Shown piece by piece: positions 9,308 to 17,905 of a stretch of DNA of 64,000 nucleotides. The notes under the pieces were generated by a model that saw only the letters and a list, made by a program, of their open reading frames with translations, ran no database searches and was not told the DNA's origin. Source of the stretch: Bdellovibrionaceae bacterium UBA2316 (GTDB lineage: Bacteria; Bdellovibrionota; Bdellovibrionia; Bdellovibrionales; Bdellovibrionaceae); assembly GCA_002345205.1 (NCBI GenBank), contig DDVI01000089.1, positions 1 through 64,000 on the forward strand. The letters run 5' to 3'. Numbering within the stretch: the first letter of the stretch is position 1; each line of letters opens with the position of its first letter. A program made the position numbers and the translations under genes.

Positions 9308-10288
9308 CTATGCTTTTTGAACCGTTTGGAAAATACGCCCGAAAAGGTCTTCACCTTTTTCGTTCTTCATGAGTATTTCAATTGTGTCGCCAACTTTCAT
9401 AAATGGAGTTTCGGCTTTTTCTTTCTCAATGACCTCAATCGTACGTTTTTCAACTAAGCAACTAGATCCTTTAGCATGATCTTCGTTTGATACCGTGCCG
9501 CTACCGATAAGGCTTCCAGCTGCTAATGGTCGCGTTTTCGCTGCATGGGCAATCAATTGACCAAAGTGAAAATACATTTCGCCAGCGTTCGCAATTCCAA
9601 AAAACTGTCCGTTTAAATTTACGGTCAATGGCAAATGCAAACGTCCTTCTTTCCATGCAGAACCGAACTCATCCACTGTCAATGCTAATGGCGACAATGC
9701 TGAATTAGGTTTACTTTGAAAGAAACCAAAACCAGATGCCAGTTCTTCCGGGATCAAACCACGCAAAGACACATCATTAATTAAAACGACCAATTTTATA
9801 TGTTTAAGCGCCACTTCTGCCGTTACTCCGATTGGTACATCATCAACGATAACTCCCACTTCGCCCTCGAAGTCTGTTCCGTGAGAAAAATCAACTTGCG
9901 GAATAGCTTCTGTTGGCGCCAAGAAACGTCCTGCTTCACCTTGATACATCAAAGGTACAGTCTGTAGTGTTTCAGGTAGTGGTGCCTTACGTGCTTTTCT
10001 AACTAACTTTACGTGATAGATAAATGAAGACCCATCCGCAAACAACCACGTGCGTGGCAATGCTGCGGCCATCAATGATTCACTATATGGCTTAGCATCT
10101 TTTAAAGAACCGCTATTCAATTGTTGATAGCGGTCTTTTAACTTCGGCTCTACTTGATTCCAATTTTCAATCGCCTGCAGAAGTGACGGAGAAATATCCG
10201 CCGCGTCTACATAGTTTTTTAGATCCTTAGAAACAAGGACCAATCGACCGTCTTTTTTATTTGCGTCTTTAAGTGAACCGAGTTTCAA
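9308..10288 (-). CDS. Fumarylacetoacetate hydrolase family protein
   Basis: A 326-aa FAH-fold enzyme. Metal-binding acidic residues are visible in GTDFEGEVGVIVDD, followed by the catalytic core NDVSLRGLIPEELASGFGF and the GSLIGSGTVSNEDH turn. The family cleaves C-C bonds in fumarylacetoacetate (last step of tyrosine/homogentisate catabolism) or related acylpyruvates. A MaiA-type isomerase is encoded 1.4 kb away on the other strand, which supports the tyrosine pathway. The start is a TTG two bases after the stop of the upstream outer-membrane protein gene, so expression is probably coupled. It ends back to back with the OlsA-like gene. Confidence 0.85.
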   Translation of the reverse strand: MKLGSLKDANKKDGRLVLVSKDLKNYVDAADISPSLLQAIENWNQVEPKLKDRYQQLNSGSLKDAKPYSESLMAAALPRTWLFADGSSFIYHVKLVRKARKAPLPETLQTVPLMYQGEAGRFLAPTEAIPQVDFSHGTDFEGEVGVIVDDVPIGVTAEVALKHIKLVVLINDVSLRGLIPEELASGFGFFQSKPNSALSPLALTVDEFGSAWKEGRLHLPLTVNLNGQFFGIANAGEMYFHFGQLIAHAAKTRPLAAGSLIGSGTVSNEDHAKGSSCLVEKRTIEVIEKEKAETPFMKVGDTIEILMKNEKGEDLFGRIFQTVQKA

Positions 10289-10290
10289 AA

Positions 10291-10842
10291 TTAATCCATT
10301 GTGAAAAGTAAATTAGCACCTACAGAGCGGTATGATTTTAAACCGTCTGCCACATCACCGAATTGTTCGAAGTATAAGTTTAGTCCCATTTCAGGCATAA
10401 ATTTGAACGTTACACCGAATTGAAATGGAACAACCATTGACTTCACATCTTGCAATTTAACGACATTAGTATTGCTTGAAGATTTATCCAAATTAACAGA
10501 CAAAGCTACACCCGCGTATACACCCATCCACTCTTCAAATTTTAACATTAATGCTAATGGCACATCGAAATATGTCAGATTCACATTAGTTGAATCTTTA
10601 GTTAAATCACTTTCAATTTTTAATGGACGTTGTGTGTACATCACTCCCGAACGAACCGCTAATTTTTCTGAAATATCTAAGTAACCAACGGCACCTAATG
10701 TGTAGCCTACTTGAGACGATGATGACAGACCAGTGGGTACATCACCTGATTGCTGACGGAAGCCACCTTCCACGCCAAAACCGATAGCCATTGAACAAAC
10801 TGAAATTAAAGACGTTAATGCAAAAATTTTTAAACATTTCAT
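10291..10842 (-). CDS. Small outer-membrane beta-barrel protein
   Basis: A 183-aa protein with a signal peptide (MKCLKIFALTSLISVCSMA) and eight-strand-barrel character: alternating strands such as GYTLGAVGYLDI and KLAVRSGVMYTQ, a repeated GV.F.F pattern, and a C-terminal strand ending in an aromatic segment (LLFTMD). It fits the OmpA/PorT-like small barrel class. An AGAGGTG ribosome-binding site precedes the ATG. It is transcribed ahead of the FAH-family gene. No specific function can be assigned. Confidence 0.65.
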   Translation of the reverse strand: MKCLKIFALTSLISVCSMAIGFGVEGGFRQQSGDVPTGLSSSSQVGYTLGAVGYLDISEKLAVRSGVMYTQRPLKIESDLTKDSTNVNLTYFDVPLALMLKFEEWMGVYAGVALSVNLDKSSSNTNVVKLQDVKSMVVPFQFGVTFKFMPEMGLNLYFEQFGDVADGLKSYRSVGANLLFTMD

Positions 10843-10891
10843 GTAGCACCTCTTTTGGCCCCATACTAGCGAATTGACCCAAGACCGTCTA

Positions 10892-11593
10892 TCAATTTCT
10901 AGTTTTGTCGATCAGCCACAGTGGGTTATTTGAAAGCGTATTCATTAAAGGATGCGCATGCCAAACCGAGTCTTCATAACGGATATGATGTTCACCCAAT
11001 TTACCGCGCGCCATAAGCGCTAGGAGGATAAAAAATAACACATCTCGTTTAAGACTGAATTTTTCAGAGAATACTGACCAACGCGAAAACATGCTAAATA
11101 AGATTAATAGCATCATTAATCCACTGACTATCTGCAAAGGATGAACAGACGACATGTAGTCATAATCCCAATAGCACACCTTGCAATCCAAAAAAAAGAC
11201 ACTGCGATAGTCTGGCCAATGCATCCAGTACGCTACATCGAACGGAACATTCTTATCAAGAAACGGAATATTGAAGTGAAACACTATAAATATTCCGATC
11301 AGCGCAACCGCTTTATAAAGCTGACCGAGCAAGTAACAATATCGCCTAAGTGTTTCAACGTAGGAAACAAGATATAAAACATAAATAGGTAAAAGCAAAA
11401 ACCCTAACACGCATAAGTCAAAACGTAGGCCCCAAACCATCATTCTCAGGAAATCAAATATCATAAACTCATGGGACGAGAAAAAATAATTGAAGTAAAA
11501 ATAGAGACGAATTACGGCAAACGGAATTAGAAAAAGCAGAAAGAAATACAAGGCGTTTAGAAAAAAATTAGCAGGGCTTAGCTTTGAGTGCAT
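10892..11593 (-). CDS. Orphan LTA-synthase-type transmembrane domain
   Basis: A 233-aa, five-helix membrane protein. The sequence resembles the N-terminal membrane half of LTA-synthase or phosphoglycerol-transferase sulfatase-fold enzymes: WGLRFDLCVLGFLLLPIY, then the diagnostic end block ARGKLGEHHIRYEDS, then NTLSNNPLWLID. In complete enzymes the catalytic sulfatase domain starts right after this. Here a stop codon follows within a few residues and no sulfatase domain lies downstream. It is either a truncated remnant or a stand-alone membrane domain. Confidence 0.6.
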   Translation of the reverse strand: MHSKLSPANFFLNALYFFLLFLIPFAVIRLYFYFNYFFSSHEFMIFDFLRMMVWGLRFDLCVLGFLLLPIYVLYLVSYVETLRRYCYLLGQLYKAVALIGIFIVFHFNIPFLDKNVPFDVAYWMHWPDYRSVFFLDCKVCYWDYDYMSSVHPLQIVSGLMMLLILFSMFSRWSVFSEKFSLKRDVLFFILLALMARGKLGEHHIRYEDSVWHAHPLMNTLSNNPLWLIDKTRN

Positions 11594-11699
11594 AATATTA
11601 ATGTAATATAAATTGGACTCTGGTGCTTTAGTACTGTCAATAACTTACTTGATTTATAAGGGCTATAAGTTCTATTCTTCGTCCTAAGGAGACTATACT

Positions 11700-12365
11700 A
11701 TGTCACAAGTTACTCTTTACAATTACTTCCGCAGCTCTACTTCCTACCGTGTGCGTATTGCTCTAAATTTAAAAAATATCGAATATAAATATTCTCCCGT
11801 TCACTTACTGAATAACGGTGGCGAGCAGTTTAGTCCAACTTACAAAGCACTGAATCCTATGTCCGAAGTTCCAACATTAGAACATGATGGATTAATTATT
11901 GGCCAATCAGTGGCCATCATCGAATACCTTGAAGAGCAGTTTCCCAATCCAAATTTGTTTCCACGCGATTCACAAAAACGCGCCAAAATTCGCCAATTTT
12001 GCGAAAACATAAATTCATTTTTACATCCGCTTTCAAATTTGAAAGTTTTAAAATATTTGGAAGATAACCATGGCTACGATCAAAGACAAAAAGAAGTTTG
12101 GATCAATCATTGGTATCAAAAAGGTTTGAACGCACTCGAGGCGTGGTTACAAAAAAATATGGGAAAGTATTCATTTGCGGATCAAGTCACAGTCGCGGAT
12201 TGTTTTCTAGTTCCAATGGTTTTCACAAGCGAGCGATTTAACGTAGACCTAAGTCCGTTTAAAAACATTATGAGCGTTAACTCTAGATGCTTGGAATTAG
12301 ACGCGTTTAAGAACGCTCACCCATTTCGCCAAGTCGATACTCCAGCTGAACTTCGCATTTCTTAA
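11700..12365 (+). CDS. maiA: Maleylacetoacetate isomerase / zeta-class GST
   Basis: Glutathione-dependent cis-trans isomerase that converts maleylacetoacetate to fumarylacetoacetate in tyrosine catabolism. The zeta-class signature SSTSYRVRIALNLKNIEY includes the catalytic Ser-Ser, followed by NPMSEVPTLE and GQSVAIIEYLEEQFP (glutathione contacts). At 221 aa it matches the family. AAGGAG lies 10 nt before the ATG. The FAH-family gene at 9308-10288 would act on its product. A general GST role cannot be excluded. Confidence 0.85.
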   Translation: MSQVTLYNYFRSSTSYRVRIALNLKNIEYKYSPVHLLNNGGEQFSPTYKALNPMSEVPTLEHDGLIIGQSVAIIEYLEEQFPNPNLFPRDSQKRAKIRQFCENINSFLHPLSNLKVLKYLEDNHGYDQRQKEVWINHWYQKGLNALEAWLQKNMGKYSFADQVTVADCFLVPMVFTSERFNVDLSPFKNIMSVNSRCLELDAFKNAHPFRQVDTPAELRIS

Positions 12366-12369
12366 GAAA

Positions 12370-12389
12370 AATGTTTACCCATAAACATT
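12370..12389. promoter_or_regulatory. Perfect 8-bp inverted repeat
   Basis: AATGTTTA and TAAACATT flank CCCA between the maiA stop and the following lipoprotein gene. It could be a short hairpin ending the maiA message or an operator for the lipoprotein gene. There is no T-run. Confidence 0.4.
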
Positions 12390-12423
12390 CGGGCGTAAAC
12401 TAGTAAAATAAAAAGGAGCTCCT

Positions 12424-13437
12424 ATGAAAAGGAAACTATTAATTCTTACTACACTCACAGTCGCCCTTACTATTTCATGCAAAAACAAAACTGAAGACAC
12501 AACCGAGGATACGGATGCTTCTGCCTATGTAATGACCGAAGCCGTATCTGAAGTTAGCGGTCACGCTTCAGCCACTGAAGGCGGTAGTGCCAGTGTTGCT
12601 TCCATTAATCTAACCAGTGGTCAGCTTGATATCCTTGAAGAAGAAATTCAATTCGCAAAAAAGGAAATGCTAGCGGGCACAAATGATAGCCACGTAACTC
12701 AAGCGGCTAATGAATGTCGTTATTCTTCGGTCAGAACGTGTTCCGCAACTGCTGGAACTGTATCTTGGAATGGTTGTTCTATTTCTGGAACGCACGTGGC
12801 GGTAACTAAGACCGGCGGCTGGACAGAAACCTGGACAAATGGTGGCGATTGCTCTCGTGGCTATGTCACAGCTAGCGATAGTGTAAGCCGTTCCTCGACC
12901 GGTTCGACGATGAGTTTCCCTGCTGGAGGCAATATTACAACCGACACAAAAGGTGGAACGGCCTACGACGGTACTGTTTTTGTAAATGGTTCCGTAATCA
13001 CCCAACGCACAAATACAACCAACCGGTCAATTGCGATGACGCCGACAAATTCAGCGCTACACAAAGTCTACACTGGTCGCAGAGGCGCCACGATTTTTGA
13101 TTACTACGTACAACCGTCAATCACTGTGACGGGTGCCAAAACAAACGGAATGACTAGTGGTCTCGGTACCACATCCGCAAATCGTGCAATGTCTGGAACC
13201 GTTACTCTCTATCATAATTTAGCTAAGTACACCGCTGTGAATACTTTTAACTCAGTAACATGGTCGACCGCTACATGCTGCTTCCCCGTATCAGGAAACA
13301 TTTCGACCACATTCACAGGTTCGGGCGCACCGGCAGGTCCTTATGTACTTACATTCTCATCAAATTGTGGTTACGCAACGTTAACAACGCCATCGGATTC
13401 AGCCGGTAGCCAAGTTCAACTTTCAAGCTGCCAATAA
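12424..13437 (+). CDS. Ser/Thr-rich lipoprotein of unknown function
   Basis: A 337-aa lipoprotein. The signal peptide ends in a lipobox with TISC (Cys20 would be lipidated), followed by a Glu/Asp/Thr-rich linker. The remainder is strongly enriched in Ser, Thr and Gly, with paired cysteines (ECRYSSVRTC, SWNGCS, TCCFPVSG, the C-terminal SSCQ) that could form disulfides. No family is recognised. AAGGAGCTCCT lies directly ahead of the ATG. Probably anchored to the outer membrane and possibly surface exposed. Confidence 0.65.
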   Translation: MKRKLLILTTLTVALTISCKNKTEDTTEDTDASAYVMTEAVSEVSGHASATEGGSASVASINLTSGQLDILEEEIQFAKKEMLAGTNDSHVTQAANECRYSSVRTCSATAGTVSWNGCSISGTHVAVTKTGGWTETWTNGGDCSRGYVTASDSVSRSSTGSTMSFPAGGNITTDTKGGTAYDGTVFVNGSVITQRTNTTNRSIAMTPTNSALHKVYTGRRGATIFDYYVQPSITVTGAKTNGMTSGLGTTSANRAMSGTVTLYHNLAKYTAVNTFNSVTWSTATCCFPVSGNISTTFTGSGAPAGPYVLTFSSNCGYATLTTPSDSAGSQVQLSSCQ

Positions 13438-13440
13438 TAT

Positions 13441-14316
13441 TTAGTTTGTGTCTGTGAAAAGAAAGTTCCACTTATCGAGCGCAGGCACAATCAGATAAAT
13501 CAAAACGCTGACGTTGATCCACATGAAATATTTCAACCAGCCTTGCTGACCTTGAGACTTAATAAATTTATACGTTTCAAATAAAAGTTTTACCGAAGTA
13601 GGAATCACTAACAAAGCGTAAAACCAAGACGCTTTGTAAAATGCCGGCGATAAAAACGCACAACCCACATAAGCAAATGTATACATACCCATTTGATATA
13701 ATGTGCGCTCTAATCCCAATGCGACTGGCAACGTTGGAATACCACCCTCGCGATAATCATCTTTATACCGAATCGCTAAAGCCCAGAAGTGCGGCATCTG
13801 CCATAAGAATAAAATCAAAAAAAGATAGACGGAATCAGGTGAAAGAAAGTTTGAATTTATGGCCGTATAGCCAATCGTCACAGGTAATGCTCCCGGAATC
13901 GCCCCCGGAACTGCGGCATAAATCCATTTAGGCTTCCACCAATACGTGTAAACCACATTATATAGAACCACTGTCGCAATACCGAACACTAACGATAAAG
14001 GTGAAACTAAATACAATAAATAAAAGCCGCCAAACAAGAAAGAACACGCTAAAACTAAGCCCGCCATCGGTGTGATTTTCCCTGCAGCTATTGGGCGCTT
14101 GGACGTTCTCGGCATTTGCGCATCTAATTTATATTCTTGGACTTGATTCAGGGCCAGACTGCCCGAGCTTAACAGAAATGTTCCGCCGATCATTTTTAGA
14201 AAGTGAAACATATCAAAGATTCGCTCTGATTCAAAGCCGGTGGCGTAACCGGCAATAGCAGCTAGGACCACAAAAATCGTAATACCTAGCTTGGTTAAAT
14301 CAGAAAATAGTTTCAC
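13441..14316 (-). CDS. ctaB: Protoheme IX farnesyltransferase (heme O synthase)
   Basis: UbiA-family membrane enzyme that farnesylates heme b to heme O, needed for the a-type heme of the oxidase encoded next to it. NQVQEYKLDAQMPRTSKRP contains the Asp-rich prenyl-diphosphate site (N..E..D..M.RT..RP), and a second Asp-rich site is in RYKDDYREGGIPTLP. About nine membrane helices and 291 aa are normal for CyoE/CtaB. It is the last gene of the cytochrome oxidase cluster, 9 bp after the subunit IV gene. Confidence 0.92.
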   Translation of the reverse strand: MKLFSDLTKLGITIFVVLAAIAGYATGFESERIFDMFHFLKMIGGTFLLSSGSLALNQVQEYKLDAQMPRTSKRPIAAGKITPMAGLVLACSFLFGGFYLLYLVSPLSLVFGIATVVLYNVVYTYWWKPKWIYAAVPGAIPGALPVTIGYTAINSNFLSPDSVYLFLILFLWQMPHFWALAIRYKDDYREGGIPTLPVALGLERTLYQMGMYTFAYVGCAFLSPAFYKASWFYALLVIPTSVKLLFETYKFIKSQGQQGWLKYFMWINVSVLIYLIVPALDKWNFLFTDTN

Positions 14317-14325
14317 GTTTAGACT

Positions 14326-14670
14326 TTACAGAGTGCTGGTTTCAGCAATACGAGTGTAGATATCTAAAACACTGATGATAAACAAAAGAGCTAAAAAGAA
14401 AAAACCCGTCGCAAAAATTAAGCGATTGTCTGGCTTGTCGTATTTTAAACCCATGAAAAACATCAACACCAAAGCCGCTTTAAAAGCCGCGATGATAAAT
14501 GCAACTGGAGCCGCTAAAACAGAACCGTGCATAACATTGTGAAACAAGTAGTGAAACCCAACTGTTAACAATGTGCACACGATAAGCGCCCACATGACCC
14601 TAGTATAGATTTCTTTCGGGATAATGTGATGCGAGTGATTGCCGCCTGAATGATTATTATGTGATCCCAT
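14326..14670 (-). CDS. ctaF: Cytochrome c oxidase subunit IV family protein
   Basis: A 114-aa protein with a His/Asn-rich cytoplasmic N-terminus (MGSHNNHSGGNHSHH) and three membrane helices. The FIIAAFKAALVLMFFMGLKY block is typical of the prokaryotic subunit IV/CyoD family, which helps assemble or stabilise subunits I and III. It lies between ctaE and ctaB in the minus-strand operon. Confidence 0.85.
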   Translation of the reverse strand: MGSHNNHSGGNHSHHIIPKEIYTRVMWALIVCTLLTVGFHYLFHNVMHGSVLAAPVAFIIAAFKAALVLMFFMGLKYDKPDNRLIFATGFFFLALLFIISVLDIYTRIAETSTL

Positions 14671-14685
14671 GCTTATGCTCCTAAA

Positions 14686-15345
14686 TTAGCCTACTAAATA
14701 TAGTAACGGGAAAAGGAAAATCCAAATTAAGTCGACGATATGCCAAAAGATACCCACGCCTTCAACGGGCGTAAAGTAATCAGCACCAAAGTCACCACGT
14801 TTAGCACGAATCGCCAGCCAGATTATTAAACCCATACCGATCAAAACGTGTAAACCGTGAAGACCCGTCATACAGAAATAAAAACCGTAATACATACCTA
14901 AATTAGCATGTACCGCGTGAGCATGTTCAACATTTAACAAATGCCCAGGTAATAAACCGTGGTCAAACTTCGCTTTGTATTCAAACGCCTTGATCACCAT
15001 GAAGATAACGCCGCAAAGAACAGTAATCCAAAGCTTAGTTACCGCCTGGTCTTTTTCGTTCTTTTGCAAGTGGTGAATCGACATCGCCATTGTGTACGAA
15101 GATGCGATTAGAACCAATGTATTTACAAAACCTAATCTCCAGTCTAAGTGACTTGCGCCTTCAGAGAACATTTGCGGATAGATCGTGTGAAAAATCGCGT
15201 ATCCAACAAACAAGCCACCGAACATAAGGATCTCGGTAACCATGAACAACCAGATACCTTGTTTAGCGCTATCAAACTGATGTTCAGCATCGCGAAAGTG
15301 GTGAGCTACATGAGCTCCACCGTGAGAGTGATTACTTGTACTCAT
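14686..15345 (-). CDS. ctaE: Cytochrome c oxidase subunit III
   Basis: A seven-helix subunit of the heme-copper oxidase. Typical segments are KQGIWLFMVTEILMFGGLF, GLHVLIGMGLIIWL and GVGIFWHIVDLIWIFLFPLLY. I chose ATG at 15345 (MSTSNHSHGG); an in-frame ATG four codons upstream lies inside the end of ctaD. The N-terminus is His-rich. It overlaps ctaD by 14 bp, so the two are translationally coupled. Confidence 0.92.
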   Translation of the reverse strand: MSTSNHSHGGAHVAHHFRDAEHQFDSAKQGIWLFMVTEILMFGGLFVGYAIFHTIYPQMFSEGASHLDWRLGFVNTLVLIASSYTMAMSIHHLQKNEKDQAVTKLWITVLCGVIFMVIKAFEYKAKFDHGLLPGHLLNVEHAHAVHANLGMYYGFYFCMTGLHGLHVLIGMGLIIWLAIRAKRGDFGADYFTPVEGVGIFWHIVDLIWIFLFPLLYLVG

Positions 15346-16933
15346 AAGGCCCCGCATTTACTGTTGGCTCCACATCAAAGTTGAAATGAGGTGGAGGTGA
15401 AGATGTTTGCCATTCTAATGTTTTAGCACCCCAAGGATTCTGAGAGGCCTTTGGACCCTTGCGAATACCTTGAACGAAAACATAAAGACCTAGGAAGAAA
15501 CCGATAGCGATCAACCAAGAACCCATTGTTGAGATCGCATTCAACGAATGGTAGGCCGGAATGTAGTCAAAATATCTACGTGGCATACCCATCGCGCCCA
15601 AAATAAATTGTGGGAAGAATGTTACGTTGAAACCGATGAAGATGAACAAGAAAGTGAGTCGTGCTAAACCTTCGTTGTACATTTTTCCGAACATTTTTGG
15701 GAACCAATAGTACATACCACCCATGATCGCCATCAACGTTCCACCCACCATTACATAGTGGAAGTGAGCAACTACAAAATAAGTATCATGGAAATGAACG
15801 TCAGTCGCCATAACCGCCAGCATGATACCAGTCACGCCACCGATTGCGAATAGGAACAAAAATCCTAAAGCATACAACATCGGAGCTTCGAACGAAATAT
15901 TACCTTTGTAAAGAGTCGCTAACCAGTTAAACATTTTGATCGCAGTTGGAACCCCAACCAACATCGTTAGGAACGAAAACACAACGCCCGCGATTTCTGA
16001 TTGACCAGACACGAACATATGATGTCCCCAAACAAAGAACGACACCGCTGCGATACCCAATGATGAATAAGCAATTGCCGTATAACCGAAGATAGTTTTT
16101 CTAGAGAACGCCGCGATTGTTTCTGAAACAATACCCATTGCAGGTAAGATCATGATGTAAACGGCCGGATGCGAATAGAACCAGAAGAAATGCTGGAACA
16201 ACACCGGATCGCCGCCTAGTTTCGGATCAAAGATACCGACACCTGTTGTACGTTCAACTGCCAACAGCAACAGAGTGATCGCAAGAACCGGAGTCGCCAA
16301 TACTTGCAGAATCGCCGTTGAATACAGAGACCAAACAAATAGTGGAATACGATGCATCGTCATACCTGGCGCACGTAATTTGTGGGTTGTAACGATGAAA
16401 TTCAATCCCGTCAAAATCGACGACATACCCATTACGAATGCCGCCAATACCATTACAGTCGCTGCCGTTCCCGTTTTAATCGAGTACGGAGTGTAGAATG
16501 TCCATCCGGTATCTACCTTACCCAAAAACAGAGTCGACATAGCAATCAGAGCTCCGGCCATGAATATGTACCAGCTCGCTAAGTTCAATCTAGGGAAGGC
16601 AACGTCTTTCGCACCGATTTGCAACGGCAAGAAGAAGTTACCTAAAATCGCCGGAATACCGGGAACGATAACCATGAAAACCATGATGGCCCCGTGATAG
16701 GTCATAATCTGGTTGTATTGATCAGGAGTAAATAACTGAGCGCCCGGTTTAAATAACTCTAAACGAATTAATAGGGCGAAAATACCACCTAATAAGAAGA
16801 AAAAGAAAATCGAGCACATGTACAAGAGTCCGATTCTCTTGTGGTCAAGGCTGGTAAACCAAGAACCGATACCTTTAAACTCGTTAATGTAGTTCACTTC
16901 GGAGCCAGAACCATGTTGAGTTGATGAAGCCAT
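15332..16933 (-). CDS. ctaD: Cytochrome c oxidase subunit I, A2 (YS-motif) type
   Basis: The catalytic subunit (533 aa) that reduces O2 to water at the heme a3-CuB centre and pumps protons. CuB/heme ligand regions are visible: FWFYSHPAVYIMILP (His-Tyr crosslink motif), FFVWGHHMFVSG and HFHDTYFVVAHFHYVMVGG. The YSHPAVY version lacks the glutamate of the mitochondrial GHPEVY and carries Tyr-Ser instead, which marks the A2 subfamily found in caa3 oxidases. It lies between ctaC and ctaE. Confidence 0.95.
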   Translation of the reverse strand: MASSTQHGSGSEVNYINEFKGIGSWFTSLDHKRIGLLYMCSIFFFFLLGGIFALLIRLELFKPGAQLFTPDQYNQIMTYHGAIMVFMVIVPGIPAILGNFFLPLQIGAKDVAFPRLNLASWYIFMAGALIAMSTLFLGKVDTGWTFYTPYSIKTGTAATVMVLAAFVMGMSSILTGLNFIVTTHKLRAPGMTMHRIPLFVWSLYSTAILQVLATPVLAITLLLLAVERTTGVGIFDPKLGGDPVLFQHFFWFYSHPAVYIMILPAMGIVSETIAAFSRKTIFGYTAIAYSSLGIAAVSFFVWGHHMFVSGQSEIAGVVFSFLTMLVGVPTAIKMFNWLATLYKGNISFEAPMLYALGFLFLFAIGGVTGIMLAVMATDVHFHDTYFVVAHFHYVMVGGTLMAIMGGMYYWFPKMFGKMYNEGLARLTFLFIFIGFNVTFFPQFILGAMGMPRRYFDYIPAYHSLNAISTMGSWLIAIGFFLGLYVFVQGIRKGPKASQNPWGAKTLEWQTSSPPPHFNFDVEPTVNAGPYEYK

Positions 16934-16946
16934 ATAAATTCCTTAC

Positions 16947-17903
16947 CTATTTAGTCGTTTTCAAATATTCGATGATTGCCGCTAGCTCGTCTTCGCTGAG
17001 CTGACCTTGGAACGTCGGCATAACACCACCAGCAAAGCCTTTTACGATTTTAGCATTCGGGTTCAAGATCGATTCACGCAGATACTCTTCATTTATTGTC
17101 AATTTTGAACCATCCACAAACTCTTCTTCAGTTCCAAATTTTTGATAAAGAGTTGGACCAGCTTTTACAGATTTATCAGCAACCGAATGGCAACCAGAAC
17201 ACGCCTTGATCTGGAATAATTTTTCGCCTTTTTGAGCTAAAGGCAACGTGCTGAACTTAGATTCTTCTTCTAACCACTGATCGTATTCTTCTTGAGATAC
17301 AACATGGAGCTTACCCAACATACCCGAGTGCTGAGTTCCGCAATATTCCGTACAGAAAATATGATATTCACCAAATTTATTAGCGTTGAACCATAATGAA
17401 GTATAACGGCCCGGAATTACGTCTTGTTTTATACGGAAACTGGGAACGTAAAAACTATGCAATACATCTGTAGATGTCATGATTAGTTTTACATCTTTGT
17501 TAATTGGAACTTTGATTAAGTTAGCCGTCTTAACACCGCTTTTGTATTCCGCTTCCCAAGCCCATTGTTTACCACGAACGTGAATTTCAAGAGCATCGGT
17601 AGGCATCTTACGCATATCGTGGAAAATCAACCATCCCCAAGCGAAAACTGCCAAGAAAATTACTAATGGAATAAATGACCATAGGAATTCTAGAAATACA
17701 TTATGAGTGATGTACGCTGATTTCGCATGAACTGATCTTCTTTTATATTTCTGAGCAAAGAAAATCATTCCACCAATTAAAATAGCACACGCGATGAAGC
17801 TGGATATAAGCAAGAAACTATACAAATTATCCACTTGGTGCGCAATATCAGTCGCTGCTGTAGGCATCAACTTTTCCGCATGGGCCGAACTGATCCAGAA
17901 CAT
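16947..17903 (-). CDS. ctaC: Cytochrome c oxidase subunit II fused to cytochrome c (caa3 type)
   Basis: Electron-entry subunit. After two N-terminal membrane helices comes the CuA cupredoxin domain with the ligand set CTEYCGTQHSGM. A C-terminal cytochrome c domain follows, with heme-binding CSGCH and a later methionine candidate in GGVMPTF. The fusion means electrons can pass directly from a donor cytochrome to CuA, as in caa3 oxidases. It directly follows the Sco gene (2-bp gap), the CuA assembly factor. Confidence 0.95.
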   Translation of the reverse strand: MFWISSAHAEKLMPTAATDIAHQVDNLYSFLLISSFIACAILIGGMIFFAQKYKRRSVHAKSAYITHNVFLEFLWSFIPLVIFLAVFAWGWLIFHDMRKMPTDALEIHVRGKQWAWEAEYKSGVKTANLIKVPINKDVKLIMTSTDVLHSFYVPSFRIKQDVIPGRYTSLWFNANKFGEYHIFCTEYCGTQHSGMLGKLHVVSQEEYDQWLEEESKFSTLPLAQKGEKLFQIKACSGCHSVADKSVKAGPTLYQKFGTEEEFVDGSKLTINEEYLRESILNPNAKIVKGFAGGVMPTFQGQLSEDELAAIIEYLKTTK

Positions 17904-17905
17904 GT

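Noticed and set aside
12670..13005. Minus-strand 111-aa ORF inside the lipoprotein gene
   Set aside because: Shadow of the Ser/Thr-rich coding frame; no ribosome-binding site or domain.
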